Source: Gordonia liuliyuniae (GTDB lineage Bacteria; Actinomycetota; Actinomycetes; Mycobacteriales; Mycobacteriaceae). From it: a stretch of DNA of 64,000 bases. Made by a program: the position numbers and the translations under genes. Numbering within the stretch: position 1 is the stretch's first letter; every line of letters starts with the position of its first letter. The stretch covers positions 124,001-188,000 of the forward strand of contig NZ_JAKKOT010000002.1 in assembly GCF_021739025.1 (NCBI RefSeq). The letters are read 5' to 3'. The notes beneath the pieces were generated by a model. The model was given only the letters and a program-made list of their open reading frames with translations, made no database searches and was not told the origin of the DNA. This document shows positions 48,854-57,820 of this stretch, piece after piece.

Positions 48854-50280
48854 AGGAATGATCAATACCTGTGGATGAGGGAGGGCGCACCTTCCCGCAG
48901 AATGATCCCAGTAGTCAATTGATCAAGTCAGCGTTGCCGCGCTGGCGGAAAGGCACGCCCGTGTCACTCACAGTAGTCAACAAGCCCGCCACCGCCCACA
49001 CCGAGACCGCTGGCGGCTCGGGACGCTCGGTCCTGGACGAGATCGTCCGGGACGGCGCCCGTCAGATGCTCGCTGCCGCGCTGCGGGCCGAGGTCGCCGC
49101 CTACATCGACCAGTTCGCCGACCACCTCGACGAGAACGGACACCGTCTGGTCGTGCGCAACGGCTACCACCAGCCCCGCGAGGTCGTCACCGGGGCCGGT
49201 GCCGTCGAGGTCAAGGCCCCGCGTGTCAACGACAAGCGGGTCGACCCCGAGACCGGTGAACGCCGCCGGTTCTCGTCGGCGATTCTGCCCGCGTGGGCGC
49301 GTAAGAGCCCGGAGGTCGCGGCAGTCCTGCCGCTGCTCTACCTGCACGGACTGTCCTCCGGCGATTTCGGGCCCGCGCTCGAGCAGTTCCTGGGCACTAA
49401 TGCCGGTCTGTCCGCGGTGACGATCACCCGCCTGACCAGCCAGTGGCAAGACGAGGCCGACGCCTTCACCGAACGCGACCTCTCTCAGGTCGACTACGTG
49501 TACGTGTCGGCCGACGGCATCGACCTGAAAGTCCTTCTCGCCCAAGACAAGATCTGCCTACTGGTGATGATCGAGGTCCGCGCTGACGGACGCAAAGAGC
49601 TCATCGCGTTGACCGACGGTTACCGCGAATCGACCGAGTCGTGGGCCGACCTGCTGCGCTCGTGCAAGCGTCGCGGCATGACCGACCCGACCCTGGCGAT
49701 CGGCGACGGGGCTCTGGGCTTCTGGGCCGCGGTCAGTGAGGTATTCCCGACCACCCACGAGCAGCGCTGCTGGTTCCACAAACTGGCCAACGTCCTGGCC
49801 TCCCTGCCGAAGTCGGCGCACCCGAACGCGATCGCGATGATGCGCGAGATCGTCAACGCTGAGGACATCGACCACGCCAGGACCGCGATCACCGCGTTCG
49901 CTGACACCTACAGCGCGAAGTACCCGAAAGCGGTCGCCAAGATCGTCGACGACACCGACGTCCTACTCGAGATGTTCCGCTATCCGGCCGAGCACTGGAC
50001 CCACCTACGCACGACGAACCCGATCGAGTCGAGGTTTGCGACCGTGCGGCTGCGGACCCGCGTCACCAAGGGACCCGGTTCACGTGCGGCCGGTATCGCA
50101 ATGGCCTACAAACTGATCGAAAACACCGAAACCCGGTGGCGAGCGGTCACCGCACCCCATCTGGTCGCTCTCGTCCGCGCCGACGCGACCTTCACACAGG
50201 GAAAACTGGTCAAACGTAACGACGAAACGACATCAACCGCGGCCGCCTGACACAAACCGATCCACAAGATTTGACAATAT
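48854..50280 (+). mobile_element. IS256-family insertion sequence
   Basis: Imperfect terminal inverted repeats (48858-48876 and 50260-50278, 14 of 19 positions matching, sharing TGTGGAT next to the coding region) flank one transposase gene. No clear 8-9-bp target duplication is visible, so the outer edges are approximate. The gene is intact, so the element may be active. Confidence 0.78.
48961..50250 (+). CDS. IS256-family transposase (Mutator type)
   Basis: The 429-residue product is a full-length Mutator-type transposase. It starts at GTG 48961; the frame is open to 48871 but upstream bases carry the inverted repeat. Recognisable segments: VRNGYHQPREVVTGAGAVEV, the first catalytic Asp in YVSADGIDLKV, the second in LAIGDGALGFWAAV, the CWFHKLANVL box, and the glutamate in RTTNPIESRFATVRLRT. 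No frameshift or stop is seen. Confidence 0.93.
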   Translation: MSLTVVNKPATAHTETAGGSGRSVLDEIVRDGARQMLAAALRAEVAAYIDQFADHLDENGHRLVVRNGYHQPREVVTGAGAVEVKAPRVNDKRVDPETGERRRFSSAILPAWARKSPEVAAVLPLLYLHGLSSGDFGPALEQFLGTNAGLSAVTITRLTSQWQDEADAFTERDLSQVDYVYVSADGIDLKVLLAQDKICLLVMIEVRADGRKELIALTDGYRESTESWADLLRSCKRRGMTDPTLAIGDGALGFWAAVSEVFPTTHEQRCWFHKLANVLASLPKSAHPNAIAMMREIVNAEDIDHARTAITAFADTYSAKYPKAVAKIVDDTDVLLEMFRYPAEHWTHLRTTNPIESRFATVRLRTRVTKGPGSRAAGIAMAYKLIENTETRWRAVTAPHLVALVRADATFTQGKLVKRNDETTSTAAA

Positions 50281-50597
50281 CTCGACCATCCGTGGGCGAG
50301 AACCCAATCCTTCATGGCTTCGCTTCTATCAGGATTCTGAGTCGCGGAGGAGCAGCAGCATACTCACTACGTAGGCTTCTCAATACCCTGCCGCGATCGT
50401 GTTGTTGTGGTTGATCGTCAGCGTCAGACTCTTGAGCGCCTCGACGACGACTGGCTTGCGCAAGCGTAGTTTCACGATGTAACTTAAGTTCTGAACCCAG
50501 TTGATTGTGATCTCCCTCTCGCTTGGATGGGTCGGCGGTCAAGGACGAATTGGTGGCGTTTGCGGTTGTTGCTACGCCACAGAAGGGCAGGATTACC
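50281..50597. other. Gap between the IS256 element and the secreted hydrolase gene
   Basis: About 317 bases without a credible gene. It carries the operator-like site at 50467-50485 and an AACTTAAGTT palindrome at 50481-50490, and should hold the promoter of the secreted SGNH hydrolase. Confidence 0.5.
50467..50485. promoter_or_regulatory. Operator-like 19-bp site upstream of the secreted hydrolase gene
   Basis: The site fits AAGTTAC-N5-GTAACTT with 5 of 7 matches in the left arm and 7 of 7 in the right. It lies 112 bases before the hydrolase start. Two further copies lie at 57668-57686 and 59320-59338. Confidence 0.45.
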
Positions 50598-51518
50598 ATG
50601 CGGGCGAGGTCACGAATCCGAGGTGGTCGACGAGCAATGCTGTGGTTGACAGTATTGACCGCTGTGCCAGGAGCGATGGTGATTCATCCCGCTTCAGCGC
50701 AGGCGGCACCGGTACAGACCCGAGTCGGTGAATACGTGGCACTCGGCGATTCCTTCGCCGCTGGCCCGGCGATCTTGCCGCTGAAAGATCTCGACGTCAT
50801 CACACCGTGCGCGAGATCTGCGGTCAACTACCCTTCGCTCTTGGCGAAGTCTGTCGGCGCAGAAAGCTTCACAGACGCGACGTGCGGCGGAGCTCGCACT
50901 GAAGATGTCGACCTAGTCAGTCAAGGTTCTGGACTGCTCGGAAGTCCAATAGTCCCACAGATTCAGCACTTGTCGCCGAGGACCGACCTAGTCACCTTGA
51001 CGATCGGCGGTAACGACGCGGGCTTGGTACCACTCGCGTTGAAGTGCGCTTACCGCTTCTCAGATGAGCAGCCTTGTGTTATTGGGAAACTGAAGCGGGA
51101 GACGGAGGCCAAAGTTGACGCAGTCGGTCCCGCTCTACGCCGGGTCCTGCGCGCGATCCGCTCGCGCGCGCCACGGGCTCGTGTTCTCGTCACCAGCTAT
51201 ACGAATTATGCCGACGTCGCGCATTCGAACTGCTCCAATCAGCGCGTCCGTGGTGATGACATCGCCGCGCTGCAATCGATCGTAAACCGACTAGGCGCGG
51301 TGCAACGAGCAGCGGCCGAGGACCTCGGTGCCGAGTACGTCGATTTGATCTCTCCAGCAATCGGCCACGACGGCTGCTCCGCAGCTCCGTGGTCCAACGC
51401 TGCTAGGCCGATCCTGAACCTGGACGACTTCTCTGTCGCTTTCCATCCGACCGCTGCGGGGGAGCGCGCGTTCGCGCGGATTATTGCAGACCGGGTGGCC
51501 GGGGAAACTGTCAGGTGA
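50598..51518 (+). CDS. Secreted SGNH/GDSL-family hydrolase
   Basis: The 306-residue product has a signal peptide (arginine-rich n-region, hydrophobic core, AQAAP near residue 38). The SGNH blocks are VALGDSFAAGP (Ser), GGAR (Gly), LTIGGNDAG (Asn) and FHPTAAGERAFA (His). Six or more cysteines suggest disulfides, as in Streptomyces-type secreted lipases. It likely hydrolyses extracellular esters. ATG 50598 has AGGA five to six bases upstream. Confidence 0.9.
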   Translation: MRARSRIRGGRRAMLWLTVLTAVPGAMVIHPASAQAAPVQTRVGEYVALGDSFAAGPAILPLKDLDVITPCARSAVNYPSLLAKSVGAESFTDATCGGARTEDVDLVSQGSGLLGSPIVPQIQHLSPRTDLVTLTIGGNDAGLVPLALKCAYRFSDEQPCVIGKLKRETEAKVDAVGPALRRVLRAIRSRAPRARVLVTSYTNYADVAHSNCSNQRVRGDDIAALQSIVNRLGAVQRAAAEDLGAEYVDLISPAIGHDGCSAAPWSNAARPILNLDDFSVAFHPTAAGERAFARIIADRVAGETVR

Positions 51519-51577
51519 CACCCCGGCCTGATTCGACGCACGCGCGACCTCAGGCGGAGCCAGACGGCGCATTCCGA

Positions 51578-51601
51578 CGCTACGGCTCATGAGCCGTAGC
51601 G
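51578..51601. terminator. Perfect 24-bp palindrome after the SGNH hydrolase gene
   Basis: The 24-bp perfect palindrome folds as a 10-bp stem with a CATG loop, 60 bases after the hydrolase stop. It is most likely a terminator, without a T-run. It could alternatively be an operator for the downstream dehydrogenase gene, 166 bases away. Confidence 0.55.
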
Positions 51602-51766
51602 ACCGAAGGGCGGACTCGCTCGGCCTCGGGCAAGGAGGCAGGATCGGGCAGGAATCAGAGAGTATCGGGCAGCCCGAGTCTGCTTCTGCGGGGCGATCAT
51701 AGATCGAGTCGGGTCGGGGTTCGCCCGAATTGTTTCTACGCGTCGGTAACGACGAGGAGGATGTTG

Positions 51767-52723
51767 ATGACGAGTAATACGATGCGTGCTGTCCATGTGG
51801 CTGCCGCGGATCAGCCGTTGACGCTCACGAGAACAGCCGTTCCAGAGCCGCAACCGCAACAGGTTCGGATCAAGGTCGAAGCATGCGGAGTCTGCCACGG
51901 CGAAGCTAAGATCATTGACGGGTGGGCCTCCTCCTACCCGCGGATACCAGGCCACGAGGTCGTGGGTGTAATCGACGTGCTCGGTGACGCAGTCCGTGGG
52001 TGGCACCTTGGCCAGCGTGTCGGTGTCGGTTGGCATGGCGGGCAAGGGGAGACAACGGGCATGACCATCGACGGCGGTTACGCCGAGTACATGGTCGCGC
52101 GACAGGAATCCCTCGTGGCGATCCCTTCGGGTATGAGTCCCGAAGAAGCGGCCCCGATCCTGTGCGCTGGTGAGACGGTGTTTAGCGCACTCAGGAGCGG
52201 ACGTGCTCGGATCGGCGACCTCGTGGCAGTGTCCGGCATCGGCGGCTTAGGGCACCTCGCAATCCAGTATGCGGTGAAAGCCGGCTACGAAGTCGTCGCG
52301 ATCTCGAGGGGGCGGGACAAAGCACCCTTGGCACGCGAGCTCGGTGCCCACCATTATGTCGATGCCGACGAGAGTGTGGAAGAGCAACTCAACGAACTCG
52401 GCGGCGCATCGCTCATCATTGCCACCGCCCCGCATGCGAACGCGATCAAACCGCTGCTAGCAGGACTGGCCCCGGGTGGCGAGCTTGTCGTCGCCGCCGT
52501 ATCCGAGGATCCGATCGGGTGGTCTGCGTTGGACTTCCTCGGCAGACAAGTATCCGTCAAGGGCACCTTCACGGACGTGGACGCGATGGCGGACGCCATC
52601 GACTACAGCATCTTGACTGGAGTGCGGCCGCAGGTCGAGGTGTTTCCTCTGGAGGAGGCGCCTGAAGCGTACCAGCGGATGATGAACGCCAACGTGCGAT
52701 TCCGCGCCGTACTGAAAGTCTGA
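51767..52723 (+). CDS. Zinc-type alcohol dehydrogenase lacking the structural-zinc loop
   Basis: The 318-residue MDR dehydrogenase has catalytic-zinc ligands in VEACGVCHGEAKIIDG and PGHEVVGVIDVLG, and a cofactor site in VSGIGGLGHLAIQYAVKAG. In relatives, GWHGG is followed by four cysteines (CGxCxxCxxxxxxxC) before the TG(V/L)T-DGGYAEYM segment. Here GWHGGQGETTGMTIDGGY runs straight on, so the structural-zinc lobe is missing in frame. GAGGAGG precedes ATG 51767. The hydrolase gene starts 6 bases after its stop, so they are in one operon. Confidence 0.88.
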   Translation: MTSNTMRAVHVAAADQPLTLTRTAVPEPQPQQVRIKVEACGVCHGEAKIIDGWASSYPRIPGHEVVGVIDVLGDAVRGWHLGQRVGVGWHGGQGETTGMTIDGGYAEYMVARQESLVAIPSGMSPEEAAPILCAGETVFSALRSGRARIGDLVAVSGIGGLGHLAIQYAVKAGYEVVAISRGRDKAPLARELGAHHYVDADESVEEQLNELGGASLIIATAPHANAIKPLLAGLAPGGELVVAAVSEDPIGWSALDFLGRQVSVKGTFTDVDAMADAIDYSILTGVRPQVEVFPLEEAPEAYQRMMNANVRFRAVLKV

Positions 52724-52729
52724 TGCACA

Positions 52730-53725
52730 ATGCCGAACAACTTGGAATTCACGAGCGACATACTCGGAGAGAATTTCGTCGCTCACACCTTCGACCTTGG
52801 CCCAGATCCGGACCGTGAGCCCGGAGGCAACGTCGTCGCGACACTCGTCAAGCACACGATCGCTAACGAACCGCACCACGCCGTGCTGTGGGTTCACGGA
52901 TTCTCCGACTACTTCTTCAACCCCGAGATCGCTGAATTCTTCACGAGTCGCGGATATGCGTTCTATGCCCTGGACTTGCGCAAATCGGGCCGCTCCCTAC
53001 GAGATGGCCAATCGCCGCACTACGCTACTGATTTCGCCGTCTACAATGAAGAACTCGATCTCGCAGTCGACGCGATCGCTGCAGACCATCCGGGGATGGG
53101 AATTGTGATCGCCGCTCACTCCACGGGTGGATTGATCACCCCGCTTTGGCTGGACAGACGTCGCCGACGCAACTGTACTGCGCCGATTGTCGGCCAGGTT
53201 CTCGACAGCCCATGGTTCGACATGCCGGGCCCATCGATGCTGTGGGCGGTCGGAGTTCCATTGATCAAACTCATCGGCCGAATAGCTGGAACGCGCGTCG
53301 CACCGGCCGAGCAGAGCAGCGTTCACGGACTGACAGTCCACCGCGGCCATCACGGCGATTTCGACTACGACCTGGCGCTCAAACCGATCAACGGCTTTCC
53401 ACTGCGGTTCGGGTGGCTTCGAGCGGTGACGGTGGCACACAGCAAACTCCACCGAGGTCTGGACACAGGTGTGCCTTCGCTGGTGCTTCGGTCGGCTCGT
53501 AGTCTGTCGGTGAAGGAGTACAGCATTGAGGCTTCTCGCGCGGACCTCATCCTGGATACCGAGCACATGGCCAAGTGGGCAGGAGCACTCGGCAATCGTG
53601 TGGCCGTCGTTCCGATCAGTGACGCCAGGCACGGAGTGTTCGTCTCCGAGCGCGAAGCACGTGACACCGCCTACGGTGAACTTGCTTCATGGTTGTCGCA
53701 CGAGATCGAGCACCAGACAGTCTGA
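52730..53725 (+). CDS. Alpha/beta hydrolase (serine aminopeptidase S33/monoacylglycerol lipase type)
   Basis: The 331-residue product has VLWVHGFSDYFFNP (oxyanion-hole region), a nucleophile elbow IAAHSTGGLITP, and a terminal histidine in SDARHGVFVSERE. No signal peptide is seen. It probably hydrolyses an ester in the cytoplasm, perhaps feeding the adjacent dehydrogenase. It overlaps nothing and converges on the broken AraC gene. Confidence 0.87.
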   Translation: MPNNLEFTSDILGENFVAHTFDLGPDPDREPGGNVVATLVKHTIANEPHHAVLWVHGFSDYFFNPEIAEFFTSRGYAFYALDLRKSGRSLRDGQSPHYATDFAVYNEELDLAVDAIAADHPGMGIVIAAHSTGGLITPLWLDRRRRRNCTAPIVGQVLDSPWFDMPGPSMLWAVGVPLIKLIGRIAGTRVAPAEQSSVHGLTVHRGHHGDFDYDLALKPINGFPLRFGWLRAVTVAHSKLHRGLDTGVPSLVLRSARSLSVKEYSIEASRADLILDTEHMAKWAGALGNRVAVVPISDARHGVFVSEREARDTAYGELASWLSHEIEHQTV

Positions 53726-53732
53726 CAGTCGC

Positions 53733-54602
53733 TCACCAATCGTTCGCCTGGTCACGAGTGAACTGAGAGACGCTCTCATAGCCGACCATGATGGCGATCT
53801 AGACCATGATGGCGACCTAAGTGACGCTGCCGGCACCCGCCAGTAGCAGTTTCCGAGCCTCGCCCAACCGCAACATCTTCTGGCACTGAACTGGGCCTAT
53901 CTGTACGACATCGCGAAACTTCCGGTGAAAGGCCGAGGTGCTCATTCCACTCGCACGCGCCAACTCGTCAACGGAGAACTGTCGTCGGAAGTTCTGCTTT
54001 ATCCAACTGTTGATACTCACGATGTCGGCATCACTCTGGAGACCAATGATCGAGGAAGCCACTGCTGGGCCGTGATCGCCAGTAAGCAGCCGATAGATGA
54101 TCTCGTTCCTCGCCAGGCCCTGAAGAAAGCGACTCTCCGGCTCCTTGTTGAGCTCGAGCAGGCCTCGAACGGCGTCCAACAGCCTGGCCGTCTGCGCGTC
54201 CAATGCTTGAGGTGTCGCCGGTGAAGAGCCCCCGATGTCACCTGCCTGCAACAGCGTCGATACGACCTCTTCGAGAGAAGACTCGTGCACCACTATCGAC
54301 CACGGAGCGTTGTCGGCCTCCACCACTTGCGGCGTGCGAATCTCCGATATCAACACATCTCCGGGCGAAAGTCGCGTGATGTCGCCGAGTTGATTGACGG
54401 TGAGCAGGCCCTCTAAAACCACAGCCGCGTACGGCCGCCCAACGGTCGGCAGTCGTACGGATTCATCCGATCCCCGACAGATGCTGAGTCCTGGCGACCG
54501 GGCGAAGGTGCCGCGACCGGCGGGATCAAGTCCCGCGACGGATTGATTGAGGCGGCGCAGTGCGGCCGCAGCATCCGCACTCACGAGTTCTCCCTCGCGC
54601 AT
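53733..54602 (-). pseudogene. AraC-family regulator truncated before its second helix-turn-helix
   Basis: From ATG 54602 the open part (to 53817) gives 261 residues: an AraC-N type cupin region (about 10-150) and the first DNA-binding helix-turn-helix (FSVDELARASGMSTSAFHRKF), then RLGEARKLLLAGAGSVT followed by TAG. Past two stops in the same frame the second helix-turn-helix resumes (IAIMVGYESVSQFTRD), then ends early at TGA 53733-53735. The family normally continues 30-45 residues beyond this point. The regulator is therefore probably inactive. Its targets would have been the dehydrogenase-hydrolase operon and/or the flanking esterase. Confidence 0.82.
53784..53819. repeat. 18-bp tandem duplication with stop codons at the 3' end of the AraC gene
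   Basis: Two adjacent 18-bp units (53784-53801 and 53802-53819) differ at one base. Read on the minus strand in the AraC frame, each ends in or begins with TAG, so the duplication puts two stop codons into a gene whose frame otherwise continues. Confidence 0.85.
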
Positions 54603-54755
54603 CGTTGCGGGTCACTGTTGACCCTACTGCGTCGAATGGTAAAGGGCATCGAGAGTTCTGTACGGTCGATGAATATCCCGGAGAGCTTGACCGGCGGCAC
54701 ACCCGGACGGTGGGGATCTCGCCGGCGGTCATGAGTTCCTTGACGAGAGCCCGGA

Positions 54756-55628
54756 TCACGACAGCCTCTCTCTAACGAAGTCGTGGATCTGCCGCTTGGC
54801 CTGCTTTCCTTCTGGGCAGGGCAGAAGCGGGTAGACGTGCACGAGCCCTTCCCCGGTGATACTCACTGTGGAAACGCCGGCCTGCTCCAACTTGGCAACC
54901 ATGGCCGCCGTCCCCGGATAGAGGACGTCCCGCGTTCCTTGCACAACGAGGGTCGCGGGCAGTCCTTCCGGGCTCCCGTACAGAGGACTCAACTCTGAAC
55001 GGCGGATATCATCGCCTCCGGACCATAGTCGGCCCGCCGAACGTAGCGCATCCGGATCCAGCCACGGATCGTCGGCTACCTCGCCGTGAACGACATCAAT
55101 TGCGAGATCCACCCATGGTGCGATCAAGACCAGGCCCGCCACCAGGGGAGCACCATTGACCGCCTGCGCCAGCGCCAGCGCGAGACCACCTCCGGCGGAG
55201 TCCCCGATCAGGATCGTTCTCGCACCCCCGTGGTCCGCGACCAGTTCGATCAGCGCAGAACGGGACGTCTCCCAGTACGACTCCGGGGCCAGTTGGTATC
55301 CCGGAACAACCACCGTGAGGCCATGGGTGTCACCGAGTTCGGCAACGAGATGCCAATGCTCTCTGGTGAAGTCACGCACGTAGGCTCCACCGTGCAGGTA
55401 GACGATCCGAGCGTCCGTCCGCGCATTCGCGGGCCTGTAGGTGTGGACGGTCATCCCGCCACGTACAGCAGTTTCGAGACGATCGCGCATCCGCAATGGC
55501 GGATCGGGACGTTCGCCGGACCTGTGTTCCACGGCGTCAGCAGCGACAATCTCATCACTGCCCGGATACTCGTAACGACGACACTTGGCAAGGTAAAAGG
55601 CACAGAGAGCGTGCCGCACGCTGGGCAT
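54756..55628 (-). CDS. Alpha/beta hydrolase, HSL/esterase family
   Basis: The 290-residue product has the canonical HSL motif IVYLHGGAYVRDF, nucleophile elbow LIGDSAGGGLALALA, Asp in VVQGTRDVLYPG, and a terminal histidine in GEGLVHVYPLLP. No signal peptide. It lies on the same strand and 81 bases after the YhgE gene, so the two may be co-transcribed. Substrate unknown. Confidence 0.9.
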   Translation of the reverse strand: MPSVRHALCAFYLAKCRRYEYPGSDEIVAADAVEHRSGERPDPPLRMRDRLETAVRGGMTVHTYRPANARTDARIVYLHGGAYVRDFTREHWHLVAELGDTHGLTVVVPGYQLAPESYWETSRSALIELVADHGGARTILIGDSAGGGLALALAQAVNGAPLVAGLVLIAPWVDLAIDVVHGEVADDPWLDPDALRSAGRLWSGGDDIRRSELSPLYGSPEGLPATLVVQGTRDVLYPGTAAMVAKLEQAGVSTVSITGEGLVHVYPLLPCPEGKQAKRQIHDFVRERLS

Positions 55629-55709
55629 TGAGACTCCTTCGTCCGGTCAGCAGTGAGATTTGCCACCTTCGTTCAGCACGTAATGACTCGTGTTCGGAAG
55701 TACGCCTGG

Positions 55710-57599
55710 TCACGGCCGCTCGGCCGCCACCGCCTCGGCGAACTCAACGACATCTCCGTCTCGGACTCGGTTCCTGTGCAAGTGCCTAGCCGCGGCTACT
55801 GCGCCGAAGTTCACCGCAGCGGCGGCCACGGTTATCGCGATGACGATGCCGAGCGCCATGCCGAACCCTGACGTCCCATTAAAGGCCGCGATCATTCCGT
55901 CACGGACATAAGACATCGGAGCGATCGGGTGCAGTAGGCGGAACGGCGCAGGCAATGTCTCAACCATCCAGATGCCACCGTAGGAGAAGATCTGAAGCAT
56001 CAGCCAGGCGAGGGACGTCAACGCTCCTGCCGCATATCCGAATAGAGTGAAAAGCACCGATGTCAGGGCGACATTCATGAGCGTGGCCGCTCCAGCTATT
56101 ACCGCGACCTGGCCGAGAGACGCTGGCGACGGACTCGGCGCAAGGACCATCCAAAGGACTCCGCCGACTACCGCTGTGGTCGCGAGCGAAACCGCCGATA
56201 CGGCTACGGCGCGGCGCACGACGGTTCGCAGACTCGGCGGTGGCGCGTCGTGCTCGGTGAGGAACCGGTGTCCCCGAAAGGACGTGAACACTGCGATGAC
56301 TCCAATTCCACAGGCGAAGATCAGTAGTGTTGGCGCAGCGCCAGGGCCTGCATTCTGGGCTGGCGCGAGGTTCTTGGACTCACTCGCCACCGGAGTGGCG
56401 AGAAGGCTCGCGAGAGACTGTCGCTTCGTCTGGTCGCCGAGGTCTGGCGCCCGACGTGCACCGTCCGACAGACCATCGCTCAACTTCCGAGCGCCGTCGT
56501 CGACCTGGCGAGCCCCATCTTGCAGTCGGCCTACGCCGACCGCGACTTCGCCTGTGCCTTCCTGGATCCGGTCCAGCCCGTCAGCCAACCGAGCAGACCC
56601 CGCAGCCAGGCTGCCGCCGCCGACTACCAACTGATCCAAACCCGATCGGTACTGGGCTGAAGGATCGGTCAACTCGACGGCGAGTCGTCTGCTTCCAGCC
56701 CTCAGCTCCCCCAATCCGTCTATCAACCGCGAGGCCTCCTCGAGGCCGGCAGAGGGCGCCACCCGACGTGCGTCGTCCAGAATTCGTTTGACCGCGTCGA
56801 TGTCCACGGTTCCGACCAAGGTGTCGATGCCGTCCGCAAGGCGCGTCGCGCCCGCGCCGAGTTCATCAGTCCCGTTCCGTAGGGCGACGAGCCCACCGGC
56901 GAGCGTGTCCGTACCATCGCTGACCTGTCGTGCGCCGGTGTTGGCAGCCGCTATGCCCGGAGCCAGCTCATTGCGGACCCCATCCGCTAGCTCGTCGAGC
57001 CCGTTGCGCAACTGTGCGGTACCCGCCTGCAGTCGGTCCGCGCCAACCGCTGCGGTGCGGAGTCCACCGCCAAGCGCGTCGAGGCCGTCAAGAACGGTGC
57101 CGACTGTAGTACCGGCGACGCCTTTCAATACCGCTGCGTTGATCGTTGACATGGCCGCAGCACCGATGCTCGACGCCTTGAGTGTGTTGTTGTCGTTATA
57201 CGTCACCGTCATGAGCGCGGGCGCAACGGTGACATCGCCGATCCCGGACAGCGTCTCACTGAAGTCCTTCGGGATGCTGATCACGAAATAGTAGGTTCCG
57301 TCTCGCAGCCCGCTCGCGGCCGTAGCGGCATCGACGTTTTGGAAGTCTAGTGCCCGCGATTCGACGAGATTGTCGGTGACGTCGCGACCTGCGTGGATCT
57401 CGTCGTTTCCGGCGTGGAAAGGAACATCGTCGTTGACGATCGCAACGGGAAGGTTCTTGATCGTCTTGGTGGGGTCCCACATCGTCCACATGTATAGCGC
57501 GGCGAAAGCCAAGGGAACGATCACGACGATCGCCATCACTAGGCGAGCACTACGCGATCGCTGCACGCGCGAATCAAGGGCACCAGAGCTCATCGACAA
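55710..57599 (-). CDS. YhgE/Pip-family ABC-2-like membrane protein
   Basis: The 629-residue product has one N-terminal helix (about residues 20-40) followed by NLPVAIVNDDVPF, the YhgE hallmark. A long extracytoplasmic region (about 160-390) is made of repeats such as LADGIDTLVG, LRDGLDELADGV and ARLADGLDRIQEG that should form a helical stalk, as in phage-infection-protein (Pip) relatives. Five to six C-terminal helices follow. These proteins export or assemble envelope components. It is divergent from the MFS gene, with an operator-like site between them. Confidence 0.9.
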   Translation of the reverse strand: MSMSSGALDSRVQRSRSARLVMAIVVIVPLAFAALYMWTMWDPTKTIKNLPVAIVNDDVPFHAGNDEIHAGRDVTDNLVESRALDFQNVDAATAASGLRDGTYYFVISIPKDFSETLSGIGDVTVAPALMTVTYNDNNTLKASSIGAAAMSTINAAVLKGVAGTTVGTVLDGLDALGGGLRTAAVGADRLQAGTAQLRNGLDELADGVRNELAPGIAAANTGARQVSDGTDTLAGGLVALRNGTDELGAGATRLADGIDTLVGTVDIDAVKRILDDARRVAPSAGLEEASRLIDGLGELRAGSRRLAVELTDPSAQYRSGLDQLVVGGGSLAAGSARLADGLDRIQEGTGEVAVGVGRLQDGARQVDDGARKLSDGLSDGARRAPDLGDQTKRQSLASLLATPVASESKNLAPAQNAGPGAAPTLLIFACGIGVIAVFTSFRGHRFLTEHDAPPPSLRTVVRRAVAVSAVSLATTAVVGGVLWMVLAPSPSPASLGQVAVIAGAATLMNVALTSVLFTLFGYAAGALTSLAWLMLQIFSYGGIWMVETLPAPFRLLHPIAPMSYVRDGMIAAFNGTSGFGMALGIVIAITVAAAAVNFGAVAAARHLHRNRVRDGDVVEFAEAVAAERP

Positions 57600-57654
57600 G
57601 TCACCTTTCGAACGGCACCACTCGAGATCGGTGCGGCATGCGTCACACAGTACA

Positions 57655-57686
57655 ACTTACATGGTATAAGTTACAAGGCGTAATAC
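57655..57686. promoter_or_regulatory. Divergent promoter with operator-like palindromes (YhgE / MFS)
   Basis: AACTTA (57655-57660 region) and TAAGTT form an inverted repeat with a 7-base spacer. Overlapping it, 57668-57686 fits AAGTTAC-N5-GTAACTT (7/7 left arm, 4/7 right). The site lies 56 bases or more upstream of the YhgE start and about 135 before the MFS start. It suits a TetR-type repressor. Confidence 0.5.
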
Positions 57687-57820
57687 GAGGCCCGACCGAG
57701 CCCTCATACCGCAGGCGGGGTGACAGACGCCCGCGACTCCGCCCGAGCCCCAGCGACCTGCTGGTGCATTCGATTGTCGATCGACCCCGCGCGCGAAAGA
57801 CACGTGAGGAGAAGCCGAGA

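Noticed and set aside
48854..50280. Target-site duplication for the IS256 element
   Set aside because: Flanking bases just outside the inverted repeats do not match over 8-9 bp, so none is claimed.
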